Positions 42,883 through 53,530 of a stretch of 64,000 nt of DNA are shown one piece after another (the first letter of the stretch is position 1; each line of letters starts with the position of its first letter). The stretch is from Anadara kagoshimensis. Its lineage: Eukaryota > Mollusca > Bivalvia > Arcoida > Arcidae. Under the pieces are notes generated by a model that did not search any database, was not told the DNA's origin, and worked only from the letters and a program-made list of their open reading frames with translations. The stretch spans positions 7,597,163 to 7,661,162 of the forward strand of contig CM037866.1 of the NCBI GenBank assembly GCA_021292105.1, in the 5' to 3' direction. The position numbers and the translations under genes were made by a program.

Positions 42883-43900
42883 TATGTAATACTATATCTA
42901 TTTCATAATTCTTTCACGCGAATCGTTAAACCATCATGATCACATCGGTATTAACCGAGTAATTGCTACACAGGGTTTTTTTCACAATGTGATGAGTGAA
43001 TGTGTGTTTTCTCCTGCAATTAAAAAATAAACTGATATCTTTAATTTAAAACTGCAAACCCCCTTCACGCCCGATTACTTCTCCAAACTAACAGCATTTT
43101 CCCACCACCGACGGCTCAGCCGTAGTAATCATAATCTTCACTTGAAGCTTTATAATCTGCAGAAAAAAACAACTTAACCTTTAGCACGCTATAGCAAATT
43201 TTGAGGGAATAAAGACACAAAATGCATGCTTAATTAGTTTTCTTCATTTTAAAAGTTAAAAAATGGTTTTCACGCTTGAACGAAACTTACAGAAAGAAAA
43301 AGGATGCAAATTTTCTACCTCATTAAATTTTTAATTGGAGCCGAATCTAGATCTGTCATTTTGCGGCTCAGATAGACACTTGAAAGACACATGGGACGGA
43401 CAAGCTAGATAAAACATCTGTCTGAATCAGATGATTAATCCAAACGTTTGAAAATAAAAACATTCCCTCGATTAAAATGCAAATGGCGGCAATATGAATC
43501 ATATTGCAACAAATATGTATAACTAAATATTTTCACTTAACTGAAGAGCTACAATGAGATATTAAAAGATCATTTTTCTGGATTTGCATCAAAACAAAAC
43601 TTCTTTAAACACCTGCAATTTTTGTCGATATATTTGCTGTATAAAGTCTTACTAGGACCTCCCACACATCAGTTTATGCAGAATTTACATTTTTGACATG
43701 AGCCAGTATGTTTGTATAAGATTATAATCATATGAATTAATTTTATATAAGCTTGTTTTTTCACTACGGAAACTTTCTTTATGTACAACTAAGCAATCTG
43801 CTAACAAATGATGGAAAAAAAGATATTGCAAGACTAGGGTTATCATGGCACTAAAAAGTTATATGGCCGGCATTACAATATTGTTGATAAGTATGACGTT
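42883..43900. other. Unique AT-rich region
   Basis: No gene, repeat family or strong secondary structure recognised. Confidence 0.5.
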
Positions 43901-43909
43901 TAGGTATCT

Positions 43910-44013
43910 AAAATTACCATGGGTATATTTGACTTCCTTTAGTGTCATGTTAGTTCATTTTCGATTTTGATTACACACGTGACGAATAATGCTAGTTAAA
44001 CAGGAGGTGCTTA
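43910..44013 (-). repeat. Repeat-F fragment ended by MITE-4
   Basis: GGGTATATTTGACTTCC, TTTGATTACACACGTGACG and GCTAGTTAAACAGGAGGTGC match the right half of Repeat-F. The homology runs exactly up to the MITE-4 insertion. Confidence 0.75.
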
Positions 44014-44072
44014 TGTCATATACCATTTTTTGAATTTAATAATAAAATACATTCAAAAAATGGTATATGACA
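44014..44072. mobile_element. MITE-4, 59 bp, perfect inverted repeats
   Basis: The 22-bp terminal repeats start TGTCATATACCATTTTTTGA and are exact. CTTA flanks the element at 44010-44013 and 44073-44076. It lies inside a Repeat-F copy. Confidence 0.9.
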
Positions 44073-44363
44073 CTTATACCCTTATTTTCTAGTAATCTTA
44101 TGGGGGTAATACGAAAGTTTTCTTAACACCCGACTTTAAATCATATCGTTTTTCCTATTCTCCTTTAATATCTAACATATGTTTTACCAATTGAAAGTTA
44201 TTAGAAGCTTGAATTTTACCAGCAAAGTCGTTATCACTTTATGCTTCAGGCCTCAAGAAAACGGAAATCAAAAATAGAAGTTACCTTTTTATAATATGTA
44301 AGCAGCATGTATCTCGTAAAATGTAGCGGTGACATGAAAGGTCACACTAACACAGACTTTTAG

Positions 44364-45325
44364 AAGGAAACTATACAAAAAGGGCGTCAGAGCGTACTAA
44401 ATGGCAAAGTTATGTGAACACCCTAATGCTTCATTAGAGGCAGTAGCTTATGTCACAAAGACACGACAGTCTTGCTCATTACTCAATATATTATGCAAAG
44501 CATGTGTGAGAATATTTACCTTAAACAGCCAATTCAAAATCGTATTCCTTCCAAGACCAACGTTTAAAAAGGAAAGTACACACGTGTTCAATGGAGAAGT
44601 AATGTGAATGAATACCCTTATGCTTCTATTAGAGTCAGTAGGTTACGCCACAAAGACAGAACATTTGTGCTCATTACTCATTTTTAAGCAAACAATATGC
44701 GAGAACTTATTCAGCCAATTCAAAATTGCATGCATTTCAAAACAAACATTTTAAGAAGAAAGGTATACATAAAAATGTAGAAGCGTGCTAAATGGAGAAT
44801 AAACGCGTATACCTTCGAGCTCATGTTCCCAATAAAGTAAGTAGGTTACGCCACAAAGACGAGACATTTGTGCCCATTACTCAACTTTTTAGCAAAGAAT
44901 ATGTTGACCTTAAACAGCCAAGTAAAAACTGCATGCCTTTCAAAACGAACGTTTTAGAAGGAAAGTATACATGAAGGCGTGGAAGCGTGTTCAATGACGA
45001 AGTAATGCGATTACCCTTATGCTACAATTAAAGCCAGTAGGTAACACCTCGTAGACACGATAGTGTTGCTCATTACTCAATATATGTGATAATATTCATC
45101 TTACACAGCCAATTCAAAATCGCATTCATTCCAAAACAAACGTTTTAGAAGGAAAGTATACATAAAGGCGTGGAAGCGTGTTCAATGAAGAAGTAATGCG
45201 ACTAACCTTATGCTACTAATAGAGCCAGTAGGTTGCGTCATAAAGACATTTTTCACCCATTACCGAAAAAGTTTGCAAGAATATTAATCTTAAACAACCA
45301 ATTCAAAATAGCATTCCTTTGTATG
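44364..45325 (+). repeat. Tandem array of five units of about 195 bp
   Basis: Units start near 44365, 44571, 44757, 44958 and 45149 at A(A/G)GGAAAGTATACAT-like words. Each carries GAGCC(A)GTAGGTT, CAAAGACA, CATTACTCAA and CAGCCAATTCAAAATCGCAT-like words. Units are diverged and open frames across them shift. Confidence 0.85.
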
Positions 45326-45329
45326 GAGA

Positions 45330-46110
45330 AAATAAAATTGCAATTCATCAACCTTGTCTTTTCACAGGTCATCTTGTTCCCGCCGTCTGCTATAAAAACA
45401 AAGCACGCCATTAATTAGCTTCGTTTCATAAGTCACAGTTTCGCACCAAATGGTTCCCAATTAAAGCACTCGATCAAATTTTGTCAAATTTGTCTGCTTG
45501 ATTAAGCAAGCTCTTTTAAAAGCAGTTTATCATCATAAAGTTCTGATGAATGTTTTAATTTTCAAATTCTCAAGTGCCTCTGTGACTTTTTGAATTAAAC
45601 CTAAAATAACCTTTATCGTCGTTAATAGTCGCTTAGTTACTTGAGAATAAAAGTTGAACCTCTTTGTTAACTGGTTTTAAGTTATAAATTTCTTCCACTT
45701 CATTAGAGGGGAAAGTGTTAATCCAAAAAATCTCCATTTTGAAATCAATGTAGTTTAAAAGCACAGATGGGCTATCATAACGGGACTCTTCAAATGAAGA
45801 GATTCAAGCACTCCAATGACCATGAATTAATTTAGTTTATTTTAGACCATTGTCATGGAGGCCGGAAGTTTCGGTATTTTTGGTTTTAAATTAGGAGTGA
45901 ATAATTGATCAAATCTAAATGCAAATAGTAAAAAACGACTTGTTTCATTGTTGTAAGGCTTTTTGAAAGCCAGAATACTCGCAGAAATTCGAAGCCATTT
46001 TGTAACGTCCCTCTAAATTAGAACCTTTTTAGATACTTTTTACTTTTGAATTTAGTGTTTGGTATGTATAATATAAGACTCGTGTATTTAACAATGCAGA
46101 GAAAATTCCC
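45330..46110. other. Unique AT-rich region
   Basis: No gene recognised. Several TTAATTA-type homeodomain-like words are present but expected in AT-rich DNA. Confidence 0.45.
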
Positions 46111-46111
46111 C

Positions 46112-46116
46112 AAAAA

Positions 46117-46152
<36 letters not shown>

Positions 46153-46198
46153 AAATAAATAAATTAATTAATAAATGAATAAATAAATAAATAATAAT

Positions 46199-46262
<64 letters not shown>
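46112..46262 (+). repeat. (AAAT)n then (AT)n microsatellites
   Basis: (AAAT)n with interruptions at 46112-46193, a short (TAA)n, then (AT)n at 46204-46262. Confidence 0.95.
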
Positions 46263-46264
<2 letters not shown>

Positions 46265-46477
46265 CATAGAGGTAAACAACATTGACCTGCCCGATTGACC
46301 TTTCAGTAAAATATTATAAAAATTAGGAGGATCAACTCAATACATGGGTAGTATTATGACTCACAGTTAATACATAAAAATGTATGTGTCCCATGATGTA
46401 GACAAAATATACACATATACCACTTATAAATATACGTATCGGACAGGTCAAAGTTGTGTGCCTATAAAAACGCATAA

Positions 46478-46478
<1 letters not shown>

Positions 46479-46512
<34 letters not shown>
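46479..46512 (+). repeat. (AAT)n microsatellite
   Basis: About 11 trinucleotide units. Confidence 0.9.
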
Positions 46513-46514
<2 letters not shown>

Positions 46515-46805
46515 CCCTAGCTATATAATAATACCGAGGTACTCGAACTACTGAATATTACAAAAACTGGATCCTAATACATTAAAGCTGTGCCAGCGAA
46601 AGTGTCATATTTCAAATCTGTAATTTTCTGAATAAAATATTCAAAAATGTATAATACTAGTATGCCAAAAGCTTTGAATACCAAATATCATAATGACGTA
46701 CTTTGTACGTAAAAAGTGGATGGTTGAGCGACGTCCAACAGCGTTATAACCATTTCAAAGTCGCGCAATGTGATTTTTTTGGTCCGAATATTAGTTTGGC
46801 TTGTC

Positions 46806-46806
<1 letters not shown>

Positions 46807-46844
<38 letters not shown>
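46807..46844 (+). repeat. (GA)n microsatellite
   Basis: About 19 dinucleotide units, roughly 45 bp before the ribozyme-bearing tandem repeat. Confidence 0.95.
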
Positions 46845-46845
<1 letters not shown>

Positions 46846-46979
46846 CTTTCATCTTAAAACTAATGTCAAGATTTTAGTCTGACATCCTACAAAAAACCTA
46901 AGGTATACTCCGTCATGCAAAAACATTCATTAGCTTAATTTGATTAAATATATTTTGGTCCTAAGGCAATTTGGTAAAG

Positions 46980-47023
46980 GCACTAATGATAAAGAATTGT
47001 ATTCCGAAACGGCCGTCTAGTGC
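46980..47023 (+). ncRNA. Decayed hammerhead ribozyme
   Basis: Stem I GCACTA/TAGTGC is intact. The conserved CTGATGA is changed to ATGATAA (46986-46992). Stem II is AGAAT-TGT-ATTCC with one lost pair. GAAA, the palindromic CGGCCG and the GTC cleavage triplet remain. Two core changes predict loss of self-cleavage. Confidence 0.65.
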
Positions 47024-47332
47024 TGTGATACAAACACCGATTTAATATGTCATTCACAGTAACTCAGTATCATCTCAAACGCTTCTATATTTATGACATT
47101 CATTTCACAAATTTTAATGTCAATGTTAAACAACGATTCAGTCATTGAAATCCGTTAAATTTACTATAATTGTCTAAATTTCCTGCAAATTAAAATTTGA
47201 AATTTCTCAAAAACTAAGGTATACTCCCTCATGCAAAGTATTTCCTTAGCTTAATTTGGTTAAATATATTTTGGTCCTTTGGGTAGCTTTTCAACATCTT
47301 CAAAATAATTTTGGTTTCATAATTTTGGTCCA

Positions 47333-47378
47333 AGCACTACTGATGAGGAATTGTATTCCGAAACGGCCGTCTAGTGCT
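47333..47378 (+). ncRNA. Type I hammerhead ribozyme, intact core
   Basis: In order: stem I 5' strand AGCACTA (47333-47339); core CTGATGA (47340-47346); stem II GGAAT-TGT-ATTCC (47347-47359); core GAAA (47360-47363); minimal stem III CGGCCG (47364-47369); TC, with cleavage expected after C47371 (GTC); stem I 3' strand TAGTGCT (47372-47378). All stems pair perfectly and every conserved core base is present. The very short self-complementary stem III is typical of animal hammerheads in retrozymes and Penelope-like elements, which are thought to work as dimers. The RNA would be read from the plus strand. Confidence 0.75.
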
Positions 47379-47514
47379 GTAAAATTAAAACTGGTATAAT
47401 ATGTAAAATAATTACAAAAGAGCAAAAATGCCATAAAATGAAATAAACTAATTGCACCAATAAAAAATAGACCTACATACAAACGACAGACAAAATGTCA
47501 TAAAAACAACAAAT

Positions 47515-48480
47515 TACAACAGTCAATAAAGAAAAACAGATCATATGGCAAACATCAGGAAAGCATTTCTACTAATCGTAAAATAAACAAGAGAAGGTCT
47601 GCCGACGATACATTTAGCATGTCGGATTTCTGAAAAAAAATTAAAAACAAAACTAGATAAATGGTATTTAGTTCATGACAGCCCTTTTTCTGCATTCCAA
47701 AATAAATTTCTATGAGGTATATATCATAAAATGGCTTCTGTTGAAAAATCTAAAATGTCGGATTATTTTTATTGATGCAATAAATGGTTACAGCTCCTGA
47801 CACTTACGTTCTTTATGTCGGGGGCTGAAGAAAATTTCTTACTTGACGAGCTTGTCGAAAGGTAAGCATTTTTGGAGTTTGGAATGAATTATGACTTGTT
47901 TATGTCTAAACATGTTATGTCATGGCTCGCTAAGTCAGAGCTTAGATGACGGAACATCATAGTTCGTTTAAAAAGGAACATCAAATCTATTTAAAATGTA
48001 ATTATATTGTTATTATATTTTTTATCATAGCATGTCATTGTCGAAGAGTAGGCCTATTTTCCAATACACCAATTAACACCCGCCTGATTTTTCAAGATGA
48101 AACCAGGATCGACAAGTCAAATCGCTATAATCATTTGTACCTTGTTAACTTAGGAGATAAAAGCGTATAAATTATTTCTGTGTTAAATTAACTTTCAATC
48201 AATTTTTATTACATTTTCCATTCTCGTGGTATTTAGAAATTCTTTGGTTTGACAGATTTTTCGAAATTGGATTGACTTTAAAGCATTTTTATTTTCTGTT
48301 GCACATAACTTTAGTTAGATAAAACAGAAGTCTGTGACAATCAACCCGACATTTTCATTTTGAACATTTTCTAATTCATCTTTCCGTTTTCTGTGTTAGA
48401 ACTCATTGAGTATATTGGTGTGTAATCTTGGTCAATTATTTTGAAATAAGATGATTGTGAATCTGCAATTTAAATTTAGC
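47515..48480 (+). repeat. Repeat-S, long copy
   Basis: Contains in order CAACAGTCAATAAAGAAAAA, GAAGGTCTGCCGACGATA, TAGTTCATGACAGCCC, GACACTTACGTTC, GGAATGAATTATGACTTG, CGCTAAGTCAGAGC, CTTGTTAACTTAGGAGATAA and GAAATTGGATTGACTTTAAA. Other copies keep the same order. It directly follows the ribozyme repeat. Confidence 0.8.
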
Positions 48481-48569
48481 CCGTAAAACCCCGTTCCCCC
48501 ACATCTAGACTAGAAGAAAGAATGTGTGTCTGAAAATGCAAAAAACAACAACAAAAAGTAACAAAATAA

Positions 48570-49740
48570 ATGTCAAATAAATGGTTATAGCTCGTGACTC
48601 TTGCATTTTTGATGTCGGGAGGCTAAAGAAAGAATTTCTTAGTTGACAAGCTTTACATATTCAAAGTCAAAATTAGTAAGATTTTTGATGACAGATTTCT
48701 GCTACTTATTTTTACATTCCTTATCTTTTCAGAACAAAGGTCGTAATTTAAGATTTTGGAAAAAATAATGACTTGCTAATGTCTAAGTATTTTAACTCAT
48801 CAAATGGCTCGCCAAGTCAGAGCTAAAATGACAGAACATCATGCTTCGTTTAAAAAAGGAACACCAACTCTATTTAAAATGTAATATTATGTCATCGTCG
48901 AAGAGTAAGCTGGATTGGATAAGTGCAGTTTTATGACTAGGTGAAGATTTTTTTCCACTTATATACAGTTGATCAGTTAATTTATGGTGGAGGAAACCGG
49001 AGCGCCTCCAAAAAGTTTCCCACTTTCGGCACTGAGACGTGTTTTTCTTTTTACCATATTATATATAGCTTTTGCTAGACAAGCTGTCCTCGGTGGTTAA
49101 ACATTGTTTTTGGCATTTTAGTTGCCATATTAGCTTTGCATTTCAGATTAAAAACATTCATTACTTGTGATGACAACGTTTTGGCATTAAAACATTTCAC
49201 CTGAATATTCACTGGCGATCTTGATCTCTGACCTATTTTCCAATAAAATGGCTGCTAGAAACATTGTGCTTTAAACCAATTAACATCTGCGTAATGTTGC
49301 AAGATGAAATCAGGATCAACAAGTCAAAGCGCTATTATCATTTGTACCTTGTTAACTTAGGAGATAAAAGCATATAAATTGTTTCTGTGTTAAATTAACT
49401 TCCAATAAATTTTATTACATTTTCCAATCTCGTGGTATTGAGAAATTCTTTGGTTTGACAGATATTTCGAAATTGGATTGACTTTAAAATATTTTGATTC
49501 TCTGTTGCACATTAATTTGTTAAAGATAAACAGAAGACTGTGACGAAGATCTCAACATTTTCATTTTGAGCATTTTCTATCTAATTCTTTTTTCCGTTTT
49601 CAGTGTTAGAAATAATTGAAATAAATTGTGGGTTCACTTGGTCAATTTATTTTAAACTAAGGTGATTGTGATTTTGCAATTTATATTTAGCCCCTTAAAT
49701 TTTGTACTCCGACATCTAAATTAGAAGAAAGAAGTTTTAT
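48570..49740 (+). repeat. Repeat-S with inserted SINE-3-like piece
   Basis: Begins at AATAAATGGTTATAGCTCGT and follows the same order as the 47515 copy. Around 48930-49080 it is interrupted by SINE-3 body words (GGTGGAGGAAACCGGAGC). Confidence 0.75.
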
Positions 49741-49813
49741 CTGAAAATGCAGTCAAACAGCAACAAAAATGACACAATAAATGTCTATACAATAGCCAAA
49801 AACATTTTGGGAT

Positions 49814-49816
<3 letters not shown>

Positions 49817-49850
<34 letters not shown>
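49817..49850 (+). repeat. (GA)n microsatellite
   Basis: About 17 units. Confidence 0.95.
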
Positions 49851-49854
<4 letters not shown>

Positions 49855-50019
49855 ATGTACTATTTAAGGAATCCATGTTTTGACTTGAGATGAAAATAAC
49901 TTAAAATTACTTCATCAGAAATTAAGAATATCATCCAAAAGGCGGTAATATTTGCGACACACTTTACACACATTTTCAATTTAACTGTTACGAACAAAAA
50001 TACTATAAAATAAACAAAC

Positions 50020-50980
50020 TAATCGTAACAGTCAATAAAGAAAAACATACCGTGTGGAAAATATCGGGAAAACATTTCTAATAATCGTAAAAATAAACAA
50101 AAGAAGGTCTGCTGATGATAAATTTTGCATGTCGGATTTCTGAAAAAAATTAAAACAAAAATAGATAAATGGTTTTTAGTTCATTATCGCCTTTTTTCTG
50201 CATTCCAAAATAAATTCCTGTAAGTCATATATCATAAAATGGATTTTGTTGACAAATCTATAATTTTTAAGAAAAATATAATGCAATAAATGGCTTTAGC
50301 TCGTGACTCTTATGTCGGGAGGCTGGAGAAAGAATGTCTAAGTTGACGAACTTTACATATTTCAAATAAAAATTGGTAAGAATTGTGATGATAGATTGCT
50401 GATGATTTTTACATTCCTTTTCTCTTCAGAACAAAAGTCGTAATTTAAGATTTTGGAATGAATTATGATTTGCTAATGTCCAAACATTATAACTCAGTAC
50501 ATGACTCGCTTAATCAGACCTTCTTTAACTACAAAAAATTCTGCTCGTTTTTTTTTTTTGCCCATTTAAAGTGCAATTATATTTTTATCACCATCGCATG
50601 GAATTGTCTTAGAGTAGACCTTCTTAAAATGTTGTACTTGTTTTCAAATATCTATTTTAATTGGAATTATATTTTATCATTACAACATGGCATTGTCGAT
50701 CCCAATCAAGATTCTTTCATTTCTTGATCAGTACATGGATGTGGAGGGATACTTTTCTCGAATTAATATTTTTATTATATAAACCTATTGGTTAGAAAAA
50801 TATCCTCAAAATAATTTTGACATTTTATTTGCAATCTTAATTAAGCTTTGATTTTCAGATTTAAAACACGTATTTCTTTCAATGACAACGTTAAAAATAT
50901 TTAAACATTTCTTCACCTGAATATGAATTGACCACATTTGACCTACAAACCAAAAATGGATGTTGGAAACATGGTGGTTA
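50020..50980 (+). repeat. Repeat-S, third long copy
   Basis: Starts at CTAATCGTAACAGTCAATAA and keeps GAAGGTCTGCTGATGATAAA, TTTTCTGCATTCCAAAATAA and AATGAATTATGATTTGC. A SINE-3 word (CCCAATCAAGATTCTTTC) is inserted near 50700. Confidence 0.75.
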
Positions 50981-51067
50981 AGACACATCCGTTTTCATCC
51001 ACCTAATTTTTAGCATTTTGTAGTTGCCATTTGTTCTCGTATTTCAGTTTTGTGTTTTATCTTCAAA

Positions 51068-51300
51068 ATCAAAAACAAACATACTAACCCATGTCCGAAT
51101 CACAATCCAGAAGCAAAGTAAAAACTTTGGAACTGACAAGTAAGGTTAGGCACGTGAACTTCTACCGGGGAAGTGAGACCGGGTGCTCCGGAAGGGTAAG
51201 CACCTCCTGTTTAGCTAGCTACACCCACCACGTGTGTAATCAAAATTGTGTGAAAGGAACATGGAACTATAACACGTCAAATATATCCAGGGCAATCCTG
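51068..51300 (+). repeat. Repeat-F, near full length
   Basis: From AAAAACAAACATACTAACCC to AACACGTCAAATATATCC, with an intact core (CACGTGAACTTC, GGGTGCTCCGGAAGGGTAAG, GTTTAGCTAGCTACACCC). The open frame over it (51091-51357) is not kept in sister copies. Confidence 0.85.
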
Positions 51301-51497
51301 GACACAGAGACATCAAACTTATCACAATACTGTGATGACGGCCATAAAACTTTTTGAGGGCCTTGATAAGCCTGACATCGTTTATTATACGAAATATTAA
51401 CCCGAATATGAACTGACGACCTTGATCTTTGAGCTACATTCTAGAAATTGACGTATCGCCGGCTACGCCCTTTATGTTCCTACACAGGCCAGTAATA

Positions 51498-51545
51498 GCA
51501 GTACCATGGCAACAAATGACGTTCAAATGTCAGTGACGTCATTAA
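51498..51545. promoter_or_regulatory. RFX-like X-box next to CRE
   Basis: GTACCATGGCAAC (51501-51513) resembles the RFX X-box. The full palindromic CRE TGACGTCA is at 51534-51541, with a half-site-like TGACGTTC at 51518. The local GC content is higher than around it. Promoter-like pairing, but no gene follows that I recognise. Confidence 0.35.
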
Positions 51546-51659
51546 ATGGCACAATTCAGGCCGAGTTTACATTTTTAGTGTGTATTGTCAAGCATGCTAA
51601 GCCTTTGTCGGAACATTGTTGGAGTGGCCGGCGATCGTCAACAGTTAGAATTCTAACTG

Positions 51660-52120
51660 ATTGTTGAAGATGGAACCAGGATCAACAAGTAAAAAGGGAT
51701 TTGTCAATGCAATATAATCGTTTATACCTTGTTAACTTGGGAGATTAAAACGTATAAATGGTTTCTGTGTTTCATTATCTATCAATAAATTTTATTACAT
51801 TTTCCAATCTCGTGGTATTTAGAACGTTTTTGGTTTGACAGTTATTTTGAAATTGATTGACTTAAAACATTCAGTTTTTTTTCTGTTTCACATTAGTAAG
51901 ATTTTAAACAGACTTCTGTCACAATCAACCCAAAATTTACATGTTGAGATTTTTCTATCTAATTCTTCTTTCCGTTTTATGTGTTAGGAATGATTGAAAT
52001 ATATTTTGGATCAATTAATTTTAAACTAAGATTAGTGTAAATCTGCAATATAAATTTAGCCCCTAAAAGTGTAAGCTTGACAAATTTATTTTCAACTAAA
52101 GTTATTTTATTCGCAATTAG
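51660..52120 (+). repeat. Repeat-S, right part
   Basis: GATGGAACCAGGATCAACAA, TACCTTGTTAACTTGGGAGA, TCAATAAATTTTATTACATT and the TGTGTTAGGAATGATTGAAA tail match other copies. It may be the displaced continuation of the copy ending near 50980, split by Repeat-F. Confidence 0.75.
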
Positions 52121-52247
52121 GATACACTCTGTGAAACTTGGTAATTGAAATTTTACATTATAACACTTGGAAAGCAGTCAGTGCAACTAAAAAAACAGTG
52201 CAATGTACCTTAATAATAAAACAGCTAACAAGACAAGACAAGCCAAA

Positions 52248-52262
52248 CAGAGAGAGAGAGAG
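52248..52262 (+). repeat. Short (GA)n run
   Basis: Seven to eight units. Confidence 0.8.
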
Positions 52263-52379
52263 ATAAGGTGCCATCTGAGGTAACGTTAACCATGTTAAAT
52301 TTATTTCAGAACGAAATTAATTAACCAGCTCAAAGGCCCTCTATACATGGTTGTGACACTCATTATACCCCATAAACAA

Positions 52380-52690
52380 ATTAAAGATATGGCAAATAGA
52401 AAAAGTTATAAAAAAGGGTAAAAATGTCATAACATTAAAAATATCTAACTGCAAAAGACATTAAGGAGTGACTTACAGACCCCAAGACAAAATTCAGGGG
52501 GAAAACAATAGGTCTACCGATGCCAAGTTTAGCATGTCGGATTTTTAAGACAAAAAATAGATAAATGGTGTAAGATAATGACGCCTTTTCATCTAAAATA
52601 AATCCCTACAACCTTTTCTATTAACAAATTCATCATATCGGGGTCTTAAGAAATTTTGATTTTGAAATTCCAACAGTTTGACTAATACAG
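52380..52690 (+). repeat. Repeat-S fragment
   Basis: Retains AGGTCTACCGATGCCAAGTT, TTTAGCATGTCGGATTT and AGATAAATGGTGT but is otherwise diverged. Confidence 0.55.
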
Positions 52691-52699
52691 TCTGTGTTC

Positions 52700-52825
52700 T
52701 TGTTCTATACACTTGCGGAGCATCCGGCATCAGTTCATATGTTTAACCTAATTTGCTAGTTTCAAAGTTTTTCACTTTGCTTCTGGATTGTGATTTGGGC
52801 ATGACTAGCATGTTTGTTTTTTATA
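52700..52825 (-). repeat. Repeat-F fragment
   Basis: GGAGCATCCGGCATCAGTTC, TTTTTCACTTTGCTTCTGGA and TTGGGCATGACTAGCATGTT match the minus strand of the left half. Confidence 0.7.
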
Positions 52826-52894
52826 TGTAAAATTAATTTAACTAAACAATAATATATTTCAATCATTTTTAATTTACACACGGAAAGAAGAGTG

Positions 52895-53210
52895 AGTGAG
52901 TGAGTAATGGTGTTTTACGTCCCTGTCAAGAATATTTCACTTGTATCGTGACGTCGCCAGCTATAGACACAGGTGCAGGAATTTTGCCTGTGCGTTGCGC
53001 TGGTTGGCATTATACAGCAAGGATCTTTATCGTGCCACGCCTACTGTTCCCATCCGTAAGAACCATGACTTTCATTTCGTAATAACGAGTGCTTGGTTAA
53101 GGAACAGATACTACCCACTTTTATGTGTTGGGTCAGACCCGGTCGGTTTTGAACCCACGGCCTCCCGCTTACGGAGCAAGCACTCTACAGACTTAGCTAC
53201 CGCAGTGGTC
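52895..53210 (-). mobile_element. SINE-2, near full length
   Basis: Minus-strand tail (AGTGAGTGAGTGAGTAATGG, giving a (CACT)n-type tail) through a head with CACTGCGGTAGCTAAG. About 30 bp of the body around the GGGACCTCG region are missing. Confidence 0.85.
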
Positions 53211-53289
53211 AATACGAACAGGAGAACTTATGCACAATTTTTAAAGGTTGATTGTCACTGTCGTCTGTTTAATCTTATCAAGTGATGTG

Positions 53290-53530
53290 CAGTAGAAAAA
53301 AATCAAAATGTGTTAAAGCCATTCCAATTTCGAAATAACTATCAAAGCAAAGGCATTCCAAATACCACAAGATGGGAAAATGTAATAAAATTTATTGATA
53401 GTTAATTTTAACACAGAAACAATTTATTTGATTTTAACTCCTAAGTTAACAAGATACAAATGATATAGTGCTTTGACAAATACATTTTTACTTGTTGATC
53501 CTGGTTTTATGTTAAAAATGAGGCGGATAA
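53290..53530 (-). repeat. Repeat-S fragment, reversed orientation
   Basis: The minus strand shows AAATTTTATTGATAGTTAATT in antisense form, CTCCTAAGTTAACAAGATAC and CTTGTTGATCCTGG. It is the first minus-oriented copy of the cluster. Confidence 0.75.

Larger units (their letters stand above)
46889..47420 (+). mobile_element. Retrozyme-like tandem repeat, about 354-bp period
   Basis: Two hammerhead motifs lie 354 bp apart at the same phase. Matching words before them (CTAAGGTATACTCC, TTAGCTTAATTTG, TAAATATATTTTGGTCC at about 46897-46965 and 47211-47278) show a tandem repeat. TAGTGCTGT then TAATATGT-like words follow both motifs, so a partial third unit starts after 47378. One complete monomer lies between predicted cleavage sites (47018-47371). 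Non-coding. The second unit has extra sequence of about 40-60 bp before its ribozyme. Fits a retrozyme or a Penelope-like-element terminal repeat; no reverse transcriptase or GIY-YIG frame is seen nearby. Confidence 0.65.

Noticed and set aside
50105..50160. Second hammerhead-like CTGATGA
   Set aside because: No stem II closing to GAAA and no cleavage triplet; chance match in Repeat-S.
51091..51357. 88-codon frame MSESQSRSKVKTLELTS...
   Set aside because: It lies in Repeat-F; sister copies at 24578 and 13971 have stops at the same place.
52941..53285. 114-codon plus-strand frame
   Set aside because: Runs along the antisense of a SINE-2 copy; similar frames occur at other SINE-2 copies.
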